This document shows positions 22,271 through 32,235 of a stretch of 64,000 nucleotides of DNA, piece by piece. The position numbers and the translations under genes were made by a program. The notes under the pieces were generated by a model. It was not told where the DNA came from and made no database searches. It saw only the letters and a list, made by a program, of their open reading frames with translations. How positions within the stretch are numbered: position 1 is the stretch's first letter; the number at the start of each line of letters is the position of its first letter. The stretch lies in assembly GCA_039111635.1 (NCBI GenBank), contig JBCAQO010000012.1, positions 806,001 to 870,000 on the forward strand, given 5' to 3'. The DNA comes from Heterobasidion occidentale. Taxonomy: Eukaryota; Basidiomycota; Agaricomycetes; Russulales; Bondarzewiaceae.

Positions 22271-22883
22271 ATGTCCTCTTCTGAGGCCCCCATCGACTAC
22301 AGCCTCGAGTTTGAGCGCGACGCTGACGGCAACCCTGTGGGAAACCAATTCACAGGCTATCAGATGACGGCTCGTGCCAGAGTCTGCCGCCGACAGGTTA
22401 GCTATTCTTGTTGCTATCATCGCTGTACTGGCCTAATATGCATTCTTCAAGAACTTCATCGAAGCCACGAAACACCGAACACCTACTGCCCAACTCCCGG
22501 ACGACTGCAACGTCAGCCGAAACGAGGATGCCGATATCCTGCACTTTGGTTTCGCACTCAGCGTCGAGCAGATCATGCGCTACGCCGAAAAACACGACCT
22601 CTTCCTGAAGCCCCGGCCCCTCGATCCAGACCTCCTGTACATCTCCGCCATACCTGGCATTCGCTTGCACCTGGCGAAAATGTGTAATGCGATGCTGTTC
22701 TACCATATGCCATTCACCGTGACCGGCCAAACGTCCATGCTCGCACTGTATTCCAACTACACGATAGAAAGGTACCAGCTGTGCGAACAGGACGAGAAGG
22801 AGGTGATCGAGATCCTCCAGAAGGAGCTGGGCATCGTCGAGGACCCGATGTGGTACTGGGACAGATGCCACAATCCTTGGTGA
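22271..22883 (+). CDS. Small conserved-looking hypothetical protein, two exons
   Basis: Exon 1, 22271-22396, starts MSSSEAPIDYSLEFERDADG and ends at a GT donor. Exon 2 runs from 22452 (NFIEATKHRTPTAQLPDD) to a stop at 22881-22883. Joining them keeps phase and gives about 186 residues, with blocks DADILHFGFALSVEQIMRYA, LLYISAIPGIRLHLAKMCNA and EVIEILQKELGIVEDPMWYW. It looks like a single compact alpha/beta protein without membrane segments or signal peptide. I recognise no family; related short hypothetical proteins are common in mushrooms. Confidence 0.6.
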
Positions 22884-23459
22884 GCTCTTGCGCATGGTGA
22901 GTCTTGTTTCACATCTATATTATTCATGCAAAGCAGCCAGATGCTGAAGGACGACACAATCAGGACTCCCCCACAGAACACCTTCCCCTCACCCGTGTTC
23001 TGTATTCCATCCTCTTGTCCCCTTATTGTAACTGTGTCGCTATTGCTACATCCTACACCTAAACACGCGTACCTGCCAACTTTTAATTCTTAACATTGCC
23101 ATAATGAACTGCGCGCATGCCGATGTTGCGAGAGATGCTGACGCGGAGATAGACGCCGCGATGACCCTGCCCTCAGCCTCATCGTGCACCGGTGTTCAGC
23201 GCACGCTCTGTAACGATGTGCTCTTCCTCGTGCTCTCCTGGTACCTACTATCCGCTAGCCCGCGTCGCGCGCACAAGGTACGCGGCGCCCTTTGCCCCGT
23301 CTCAGAAGTAAAGTACGGCCATTGTTCAGCCTCGACGGTTCGACAGCGAAGAACGATTGATCTATAGGGCAGGTAGGGACTGATGAGGCGGCGCTGCGGG
23401 CTCTGAGCGCTGTGGGATACTTTGAACGTCGGGTTTGAAAGCACGCTACACGATCAGGT
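22884..23459. other. No convincing gene
   Basis: An 87-codon plus-strand ORF at 23104-23367 has skewed composition and no recognisable features. The rest appears to be 3' untranslated or intergenic sequence. Confidence 0.4.
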
Positions 23460-24126
23460 CATATAAAGAGCCAGCTGGGCTTGCGTAGGGTCAGCCCATC
23501 GAGAGAGAGTCAGCGTACATGGGCATTCATCGCCGCCAATCGTGCGCGACTCACACTGTCTGGAGAAAAAATGGATGTGAATACAGAACAGATTCTCACT
23601 CACCATTCTCCTGTGCATGCTCTCCATCAGCGTGCACGAGCACTGACACCTCAGCATCTCCGAGACATCCGCCGTCGCCCGCCAGTCGCATCTGTCGCGA
23701 GAACAGAACACAGCGTCGTCGAGAGCTTCTTCACACCCGTCTTTGACACTCCGCCGACGCCCAGAAGAGCCGACAAGACCTCTCAGCGGTGCCAGCGCAC
23801 TTGTCTGTTCATCCTCCAGTTCGTACACGAGCTCAATTGCGCGAGAATGCCCTCGTCCTGCGGGAGCGCGAACGCGGGCGGCAGCTGGAGGTCCTACGGA
23901 ACAGCCGCAAAAAAAAACAGCAAGCGAGTTACAAGGCGTGAAGCGCGGCGTGTGAAGCAAGGGAGAGGATGGATGCGCGAGACGTCTGTGTGGGGGGACT
24001 GACCTCGATGACGGCGCCGCGATACTTGTCTGGCGGGGGCAGGCTCGGGTTCGGGGCGGACGACATGGGTGCTGGTGCGGTGGGTGTTGGTGTGGAGATC
24101 GTGGAGGACGTGGGCGCTTGGGGCAT
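23460..24126 (-). CDS. Divergent gene beside MLH1, possibly a CBS-domain protein (frameshifted)
   Basis: ATG candidates at 24126 (MPQAPTSSTIST) and 24066 (MSSAPNPSLPPPDKYRGAVI). After an intron of about 110 bases ending TAG near 23895, the next exon reads DLQLPPAFALPQDEGI and, after a one-base shift, RAIELVYELEDEQTSALAPL, ending in ADPTQAQLALYMT near 23465. The order AVIE-DLQLPPAFALP-AIELVYE-YMT recalls small fungal proteins with paired CBS (nucleotide-sensing) domains, but the middle is poorly conserved and the frame breaks. It is transcribed away from MLH1 with about 175 bases between the starts. It may be a damaged copy. Confidence 0.35.
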
Positions 24127-24301
24127 GGAGGAGAAGCGAGGAGGAAAGCGAGGAGCGGTGCAGAGCAGAGCAGAGCAGGACGGGCGGCGCGAAAGAGGCG
24201 GACATGACATCTGGGCGGAGGAGGTCACGTGCACACACCCTGCAGCTTGCTCCTTCCGTCCACGCACGCGTCTCCACAACACACATCTCACCCTGCTCTC
24301 C
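24127..24301. promoter_or_regulatory. Shared promoter region of MLH1 and the divergent gene
   Basis: About 175 bases between two outward-facing starts. It contains a palindromic CACGTG (24226-24231), the usual E-box for bHLH factors. No TATA box is evident. Confidence 0.4.
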
Positions 24302-27300
24302 ATGTCGACGCGTCCGACGGGCGACGATGACGAGCCACAGGAGCCGAAGCCCATCCGTCGCCTCAGCGAGAAGACCATCAACCGCATCGCCGCGGGCGAG
24401 GTGCGTCTGCGCGCCGCGCGGGCTCTCTAGCACATTGACACGTCTTGTGTGTAGATTATACACAGGCCCGCGTCGGCGCTCAAGGAGCTCATTGAGAACA
24501 GCCTCGACGCGGGCACGACGTCCATCCGCGTCACGGTCAAGGACGGCGGCCTGAAGCTGCTGCAAATCCAGGACAACGGGTGCGGGATCAAGGTCAGCCT
24601 CCGAGTGTTCTTGCCAGCATGCTGTGTGCACGACGCTCACCCACCGGCGCTGTTCCCCCGCGAAGAAAGCGGACCTGCCCATCCTCGCGCAGCGCTTCAC
24701 CACGTCCAAGCTCTCCTCCTTCTCCGACCTCGCGCGCCTCGCGACGTACGGCTTCCGCGGCGAGGCGCTCGCCTCCATCTCGCACGTCGCGAACCTCTCG
24801 GTCATCACCAAGACGAAGGCAGATGCCTGTGCATGGAGGTGCGTGCCCGTCCGTGACGCGCCGACTCGGGTCGAGTCCTGATCCGTCATCTCCACGCGCT
24901 CGGATCGCAGGGCGTGCTATGTCGACGGCGAGCTCGCGCCCTCCAAGCCGGGGCTCAACCCCGACCCAAAACCGTTCGCCGGCAACGACGGCACGACCAT
25001 CACCGTCAGTCCCCGCTCCACACTCTCCCCTCTCCCCTCTCGCGCGCGTCGACCGGCACGGCTCACCCTATCCCGCGCGTATATGCAGGTCGAGAATCTG
25101 TTCTACAATACGACCGCGCGCCTGTCCGCGCTGCGGAGCTCGTCCGAGGAGTACGCGCGCATCCTCGACGTGCTGACCAAGTACGCCGTGCACAACGCCG
25201 GCGTGTCCTTCGTCTGCAAAAAGGTGCGCGTGCGCGCGCGCGGCCTCCGTGGGGGTATATGCGCTCACGTGTCTCCTCTCTTTCTTTCTTTTGTGTGTAT
25301 GTGTGGTGCGTGTGCTAGGCGGGCTCGCCGACGCCCGACTTGTCGACGCCCTCGTCGTCCACGACGCATCAGGCGATCCGGCTCCTTTACGGGCAGACGA
25401 TCGCGAAGGACCTGGTGCAGCTGCGCGTTTCGTCGTCCGAGAAGCGCGGCGGCGGGAAAGGCAAGGGCAAGAGGAAGGCGGACGAGATGGACCAGGACGA
25501 AGACGAGGCCGCGGAGGGCGATGGCGATGGCGATGGCGAACGCAGCGACGGCGGATGGACGGCGGAGGTGCATTTCACGAACGCGAACTACCACGCGAAG
25601 AAGATGACCTTTCTTCTCTTCATCAATCGTGAGTCTCCGAAGGCTGCACCTTTCCCCGCGAAGGAGGCCGCGAGTTGACGGGGCGCGGACAGATCGGCTG
25701 GTCGAGTCTTCGCGGATCAAGCGGGCGATGGAATCCATCTACAGCGGAGTCCTGCCCAAGGGCACCTCGCCCTTTGTCTACTTGAGGTACCCTCCGTCAT
25801 CTGTCCCTGTGACGAGATCCTGACCGCGCGCCGTCGCAGCCTCCAGCTCGACCCGACCACCGTCGACGTCAACGTGCACCCTACGAAGCGCGAGGTCCAC
25901 TTTCTGAACGAAGACGCGATCGTCGAGCGCGTCGCCGACGGGGTGCAGCGCAAGCTCGCGGGGCTGGGAGAGCGGACGTTCGAATACCAGGCATGACGCG
26001 TTGTCGGGGCGTTTCTCAGGGACGCTTACTGACGCGCACTTCCAGACGCTGCTCACGGGCGCGTTCGCCAAAACAGACCTCGGGAACAAGTACAGAACGG
26101 CGCAGGATGGCGATGGCGACGACGCTATGGACGAAGACGACGAAGAGCCGTCCACTGCGGCGCCGGCGCTGAAAAAGAAGACGCTCTCGCAGCACAAGGT
26201 CAGGACCTCTTTGTCGGACCGGACGCTCGATTCGATGTTCCACGTCGCGTCCCAACCGCCCGGCGCGATGTCCAACGGCCCGTCGCCGAAAGCGAAGGAA
26301 CGGCACATCCCCGAGTCGGTGTGCTACCTGCGCAGCATACAGGAGCTGCGAAAAAAAGTGGCGGGCGGGGCGCACAAACGTGAGCTCGTCGCCTGCTTTG
26401 CGGCGCGGGTTCTTGCAGGCGGCTGATCGAATGCGGATGCGGATGCGGATGCGGATGCGGAACGACAGAGCTCACGGAGATCATGGCCAAGCACGTCTTC
26501 GTCGGCGTCGTGGATCTGCAGAAGGAGCTCAGCCTCGTGCAGTACTCGACAAAGTTGTACCTCGTCGGCCACGGTGCACTCGCGTGCGTACTTGCTCCCG
26601 CTCCAACTCACCCCTTTTTTCCGTCGATCGGCTGATACAACGCGTTTTTGTCTGCGCCACCGCGTTGTCGTCGTCGCGGACAGGGAGGAGCTGTTCTACC
26701 AGCTCGGGCTGAGGCAGTTTGGGAACCTGCCCAAGTTCAAGCTCGACCCGCCTCCGTCGCTGCGCGCCCTCGTCGAGCTCGCCGTGGCGGTCGAAGAAGG
26801 GACCGAGCGAAGCAAACTGAGCAAGCCCCAAATCGTCGACGTGAGCACGCTTCGTTTCGTCGCCCGCGTCCGCGCCCGCGATCAGCTGACTGCGCACCGC
26901 GGCAGGCCATCACGGACACCCTCGTCTCCCAGCGCGATATGCTCGCCGAGTACTTTTCTTTTTGCATCTCCGTCGACGGCCGCGTGGAGACGCTGCCGCT
27001 CTTGCTGCAGGACTACGTGCCTAACCTCGACCGGCTGCCCCTGTTTTTGATGCGCCTCGGACCCCAGGTTCGCCAGCGCAGTGGCCGTGCTTGCGTTTTG
27101 CGTTTTGCGTTTGTAGCGCGCTGACTCCGTCTTCCCGCTCCTCCTTCCTTTCAGGTGAACTGGCACTCGGAGCGGGAGTGTTTTGACACCTTCCTCCGCG
27201 AGCTCGCGTATTTCTACGTCCCGGGCCCAGTAAACCCCGCCGTCCACGCCGACGCCGACGCCGACGGGCACGCGGACGCTGATGCAGATATGTCAGGGCA

Positions 27301-27503
27301 GGCCGTCTCGGGCGACGCGCACGCGCACGCGGACTCAAACGACGCCGACACGCCGCTGCTGAGAAGGCGGAGAAGTGGCAGATCCAGCACGTACTGTTCA
27401 CGCCGCGCGGCGGTACCTGGTCGCGCCCAAGACGCTGCTCGCGCGCGACGTAGTGCAGGTCGCGGATTTGCCGGATCTGTACCGGGTGTTTGAGAGGTGC
27501 TAG
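24302..27503 (+). CDS. MLH1: DNA mismatch repair protein Mlh1 (MutL homologue), 13 exons
   Basis: Mlh1 is the common MutL subunit that couples MutS mismatch recognition to strand removal. Exons: 24302-24400, 24455-24592, 24666-24838, 24911-25004, 25089-25223, 25319-25628, 25693-25786, 25840-25990, 26046-26379, 26469-26583, 26684-26840, 26906-27067, 27155-27503; about 770 residues. GHKL ATPase motifs are visible: [38 protein letters not shown] and [16 protein letters not shown]. The transducer domain ends in [15 protein letters not shown]. The C-terminal dimerisation region ends in the family signature DLYRVFERC. The intron at 25991-26045 begins GC. Two one-base losses, near 27355 and 27407, must be corrected to reach that C-terminus. 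An acidic Gly/Asp insert lies in exon 6, and an Ala/Asp/His-rich one in exon 13. Confidence 0.95.
26428..26461 (+). repeat. GCGGAT hexamer repeat in an MLH1 intron
   Basis: About five tandem GCGGAT units within the intron between exons 9 and 10 (26380-26468). Its length would be expected to vary between strains. Confidence 0.8.
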
Positions 27504-27921
27504 CGTGCTGGCGTGTTGGCTGGCTGATGAGCGCGCGGGTGCGTGAGCGTCGAGCGGGCTCACCCGGGAGCCGGGAGCCGTTTGTTGTTGTTGGAATCGG
27601 TGCGTAGGTGCGTAGGTGCGTGTGTACGTACAGAGAGGCGGTACATGGTATGGCATGATTCGCGTACGGCGCGAAGGGTGTGCGTGATCCACCACTGCTG
27701 AGTATCCGCCTGCGACGCTCGCCCGGCGTCGGTTCGGCAGTGGTTGCCAGCATCGGCGAAAGAGGTGCACCCTTTTCATCGGTCGTCTATGTTGCTTGCG
27801 GGTCATGGTACGCAAATGCTCGTGCTCGGAAGGCTTGCGATGTCCGTGAGCGTTTCCTAGACGAGCTTTCCCCATGTCATGTCAATGTCATGATCATCGA
27901 AGATGACACGTCGCTGCTCTG
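27504..27921. other. MLH1 3' region, no gene seen
   Basis: G/T-rich repeats such as GTGCGTAGGTGCGTAGGTGC near 27600. A plus-strand ORF of 198 codons begins here (27680) but lies antisense to the next gene and has no protein-like features. Confidence 0.4.
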
Positions 27922-28386
27922 TCAAACCTTACCCTGCGGCAAGAGTTTCTCCTCGCCAGTCCCACCCAGGTACGTTAGATCGTCCCCGATGCTATGTTTC
28001 TCGATGCCCTGCCTTCTCATGTACGTGCTGCCGCTGTGCACGGTCGACGCGCCGGCCGGAAGGTCGACCTCGACCAGTCGGGGGGATGTCGAACCCGAGA
28101 AGGCGGACGTGGTGAAGCCGATCGCCACCCTGATGATGTTCGTGGCTACTACTACTACTACTACTACTGTGACTATTAGGGGGCTGCCCAACGCCGTCGT
28201 GGTCGGGCGTTCTGGTCTAGCAGCACGACGTGCATCTCAACATCGACTTCGTCCCAAGTGCAAACAGCGCTTTTGAAGTTGGAGAGGATGTCGCCTATGT
28301 AGAACGCACCAGAACCAATTCGGAAATTATCCATTTCGTACCAGACCCATGTACCGTGTATAATCAAGCTCGTCTTCGAGCATCAT
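27922..28386 (-). CDS. Hypothetical single-pass membrane protein (frameshifted)
   Basis: From ATG 28386 (MMLEDELDY), after one base is restored near 28361, the protein reads GTWVWYEMDNFRIGSGAFYI, GDILSNFKSAVCTWDEVDVE and LDQNARPRRR. A second shift at a C-run near 28186 joins a run of valines (TVVVVVVVATNIIRVAIGF), encoded by the ACT repeat at 28148-28168, that could be a membrane helix. The tail is polar and ends at 27922. About 150 residues. No family recognised. It lies between the MLH1 and PTEN 3' ends. Confidence 0.35.
28148..28168. repeat. ACT trinucleotide microsatellite
   Basis: Seven ACT units, encoding valines on the minus strand in the hypothetical membrane protein. Confidence 0.85.
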
Positions 28387-28555
28387 CTCTTTGATTTTTA
28401 GTGCTCATTATCATCATTAAAATAGTTCGATACCGCTGCAGTGCTTCAAAATGTTAGTACTAGATTCCAGCGAGTGCCCGCAATAACGGCTCGAGATTAT
28501 ATCCTTCCACCGCAATCCCTTGCAGTTCACCTCGACGCGATCTTTCCCGCCTGCA

Positions 28556-31281
28556 TCAGTTTCCCAACGCCTGTACAGCCTCCACGCCCTCCCTGATTCC
28601 ACCCGCGCCCTCCATCGCACCGACGGCCCCGCCGACGATGCCACCACCCACCTCCACACCCTCTCCGGCGGCACTCTCGCCGCTCCTGGTCCGCGTGGGC
28701 GGCTGCACGGCAGACGCCTGCGCGACGCGCGCGAACGCGAGGTCGACGGACACGAGCGACGCACCGAGCCCGATCGGAAAGTCGAGGTCGGACTTGGCGA
28801 GGTGGAGCGTGAAGTGGTCTGCATCATCCGTCAAGGGTGAGTCTGGGGAGGTGGAGGGAGAGGCGGACGTGATGGGGGAGGTGGAAGTGTTGCTCGAGTC
28901 GGGCTTGATCGAGTCGGAAGATGGATTGGGAGGGGAAGGGGAGAGCAGCTGCGGTGGGAGAAGGAACGCAGGGATGATCCAGAGCCAGCACAGAAACACC
29001 TGTAAAGCAAGACGCTTCAGATTCTGGTCTCTAGTGCAAGTATCATCGTATGAAGCTGGTTATTAGACTCACCTGACCCATGTACAACTTTATTCGAACC
29101 TCCCTAAACGCGTCCAGCACAACGCCCTCCTCTTCCTCGCCTTCGCCACCAACATTAACACCGCTCACGCTTCCATGTACGCGCAGTGTCTGCACGATGA
29201 GCTTCTTTCCCTTGCCCTTGCCCTCGCGCACCTTCTCCGCGCCAGAGCCAGCCCTCATCCGCGCAAAGCTGCGCACCATCTTCTTCCCATCCCACTTGTC
29301 GCCCACGAACAGATTGTGCAAGCGTTCCTCCCCATGTGTGCCCTCAGCCTCGCCGTACATAACGTCCCCACCCGCCCTCAACTTCCCCATCCCACCTGCA
29401 GACGCCGCATCCCTGCTCCAGCGCTCCCAGCGCTCGAGCGTATCCACCAGCGCGTCGTCGTACCTGGCCAGGCTGGCCCACAGCGCCGCGCCGTTCCCCG
29501 CCGCGTCGTCGCCCTCGCGCTTGTCACCCACCTGTGAACGAGCGCCGCCTTTCCCACCAAACCGCTCGAGGACATGGCTCGCGGCCTTGACGACGCCAAG
29601 CGTGACTCCGCTAGTTGGGCGCATGCGAACAGTGATTGAGAGCAAACGTACGCGCGGGTGGGCCGGCGGCGTCTCTAGCTGCTTTTCCGCGTGCGCGGAG
29701 GGCGAAGAAGAAAGCGTCAGTGAGTATACGGAGGTCGGCAAAGGCGGCCAGAATCCCGTGGGGCCCTCGCCCGCGAGGAGAAGGCTCCAAAAGTGGAGCC
29801 AACGGCGCTGCGACGGAATTGAGACGCCCAATTTCTGTTTATGCTTGCGTTTATCTGTCGCTGAAGACGACGAAGAGGACGACGATGAAGACGACGAAGA
29901 GGAGGAGGACGATGAGCTAGACGAAGACGAAGACGAAAGGGAAGGCGCGCGCATGCGCCGGGACGTATGCAGCTCAAGCACGGACGTGAGGGTTGACCTG
30001 CGTGATCGATGTGTCTTCCCTTGCCCGACGGTCACTGCAGCCCCATTCAATTTCACGTCCGCTTCTTCCTCTGTATCCGGCGCCGTATCCGGTATGGCCA
30101 TCTCCGCGCCTTTCTGTGTGCTCGCGTGATCGTTGTCAGAGAAGGGAATAGCAGCCATGACCTCGTCCGCACGGTCCTTAGCCCACGCGCGCTTGTGCTC
30201 GGACGTATCTCCTTGGGGGCCATTTGGAAGATGCAGCTGCTTAGAGTCGCCCTGCGACAGGTCTTGTCGAGCATCATTTGTATCGAGCGCAAGCGGGGCT
30301 AAAAATGTGAGGTCTGGAAGTACTGGCGCATGCGAGGGCGAAGGTGTCAGTGCGGCCGGCTGTAGTTGTGCCGCACCGGACATGGAGAGCACACGCCGCC
30401 GGTCGTGCGCGCTATAGTTTCGTGGGAGACGGGGAGGCACAAGGCTATCATCGTCGAGCGCGAGGAGGTATGCGCAGGCGAGGGTGCCCGAGCGACCTTT
30501 GCCAGCTGTGGATTTGCGCGCGTAAGTTTATGCGCAGCGAGCAGTGAGAAGCGGTGAGCGGAGGCATAGTGGATGAGAATGCGCACCTTTGCAGTGGAGC
30601 ACGGCGACGCGCTCGGGCGCACCGTCGAGCCATGATTTCATCTCACGCACAACGAGGGTGAGCATCGCGAGGGGTGGAGCACTACAAAAGGGTGAAAGCT
30701 GATGAGCATCAAGCCCTGCTACGCGACTTCGCATGGGAAGTGAAGTACATCGTGTGGTTCCATGCACATCGTGTCAGGAAAAAACAATATCATCATGAGA
30801 CAAAGGTAAGGCGTGTAGGTTTATATCTAGCTTCGAGCCAGACGCGCGCGGGGCCGTACATGCGTGCAATAATGCCACACCCAGCACCCCACCTATCGAG
30901 AAAGACGCTAATAAACAACTCACTGGTGGTCTGGAAACGGATACCGACTGACGCGTCCGCCAAACACATCCGCGTCATACGCATTTTCGCGCACAGGGCA
31001 GAAATTGAAGACCCAGAAATTAGTGCCGTGACGGTGTGCGAGGAAGCGCGCAACGTCGTCGCGGCGGTTGCGGTAGAGCCCTTCAAGACCAATCGCGGGG
31101 TAGCCCATGACAATGACACGGTCGGTGATGTAGGCTAGGTCTGTCGGAGGTCATGATATAAGGGCTTTTTGACAATGACAAGATGAGGTGGGAAGGATGG
31201 CAGACCTAGCTCGAGATTGAGCTCGTCGTCGTGAAAGCGGGCTTTGTCTCCCGAGACTAAGCGGCGGATGTAGTCGGTCAT
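28556..31281 (-). CDS. PTEN-type phosphatidylinositol phosphatase, 5 exons
   Basis: Removes the 3-phosphate of PtdIns(3,4,5)P3 and so opposes PI3-kinase signalling. Exons: 31281-31206, 31140-30924, 30681-30587, 30505-29073, 28999-28556; about 754 residues with no frame correction. The N-terminus MTDYIRRLVSGDK and DLAYITDRVIVMGYPAIGLE, then GTNFWVFNFCPVRENAYDA and VSRYPFPDHHAPPLAM, match the phosphatase domain. The P-loop HCKAGKGRSGTLACAYLL is rebuilt exactly when intron 30586-30506 is removed. The C2-like region includes SIPSQRRWLHFWSLLL and REVRIKLYMGQVFLCWLWII. Between them lies a long disordered insert with about 27 consecutive serines. A larger protein than human PTEN (403 residues), as in other mushrooms as far as I recall. 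Confidence 0.92.
29859..29941 (-). repeat. Trinucleotide-rich tract encoding polyserine in the PTEN gene
   Basis: On the plus strand a run of GAC/GAA/GAG/GAT triplets; on the minus strand it encodes about 27 serines, with mixed codons and therefore probably stable. Confidence 0.85.
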
Positions 31282-32235
31282 CGTCGATGGATGGGCCGTG
31301 CGTCAGAGTGCCTCTGGTTGCTGGCGTGGTCGGAGGAGGAAGAGAGGTGTGCACCAACGACGTCATAGTGGGATATTTATGGCAATCAGGTTGCCTTTTT
31401 GGGATGCTGAGCTTCTTTCGTTCGTACTCCTCACCGGTCGCCACGTTTCATAGCGCCGTTACACGCATCGTATGCAGACACGGAGCGATCACGAACACTG
31501 TTATCGAGCAGATGGCCTTCAGTGTCATGAAACCATTCTATGGTTGTTGAAATTGTTATTGATTGATGACACATTGAAACAGAAAGAGTATACAGTTGCT
31601 TGTGGGAAAGCCAAGGAGGACGGTATTGATCCAAGGCATGTACAAGAACAATGTCAATCAGGATGACGGGGGAGAGACTGATAACATCGGTAGACTGAAA
31701 ACAAACAAAAAAACACATTGACAAATCGAAACAATGCGAGGGTAGTCTGGCGGTGTCGCTGACAGGCGTAGAGTTTAGATGAGGGATCGCTTGTGATGTA
31801 AAGTGAATTGTAAAAGGATTACGGCTCCAAGTGGGGAAGAATGAGCATGCAGACAGGCAAACGACAGAGCGTGAGCGGAAACAAGCCACCTACGAAACCA
31901 GGGGCAACTTCCGACTAGACAGCGAGCGGCGATAGCAAGGACGATTGGACTGAATGCGTGAAGGGCGGTAGGGTAGGGCAGAAACGGGAGACGAATGGCA
32001 AGATGACAGAAGGGTACTGGGCCGAGCACCGAATGCAGGGTATACACAGTGCATGATAATGTCCGTAGGGGCATTGTGGGATCCAGGACAGACACGAAGT
32101 CTAGACCACAAATTGGATGGTGAAGTGCTTGCTATATTGACCAATAAAAAATATGCGTGGAAATGGCTTGAGAGAGCTGAAATGCAAAGCGTACATGAAA
32201 CGAATCCCGCAGCACGATGTGTGCCGAGGAGCTGA
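31282..32235. other. Intergenic, between cyclin B 3' end and PTEN start
   Basis: About 950 bases with only scattered ORFs. The longest, 31431-31889 on the minus strand, has no protein-like features. It should hold the cyclin 3' untranslated region and the PTEN promoter. Confidence 0.5.

Noticed and set aside
23894..24895. 333-codon minus-strand ORF across the start of MLH1
   Set aside because: Antisense to the first exons of MLH1 in GC-rich DNA; no domain features, and the overlap is explained by codon bias.
27680..28276. 198-codon plus-strand ORF
   Set aside because: Overlaps in antisense the small membrane-protein gene; composition is not protein-like.
29080..30129. 349-codon plus-strand ORF
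   Set aside because: Antisense to exon 4 of the PTEN gene, where the polyserine tract reads as Asp/Glu on this strand.
31431..31889. 152-codon minus-strand ORF between cyclin B and PTEN
   Set aside because: Cys/Ser/Phe-rich with no ordered blocks; best explained as untranslated sequence.
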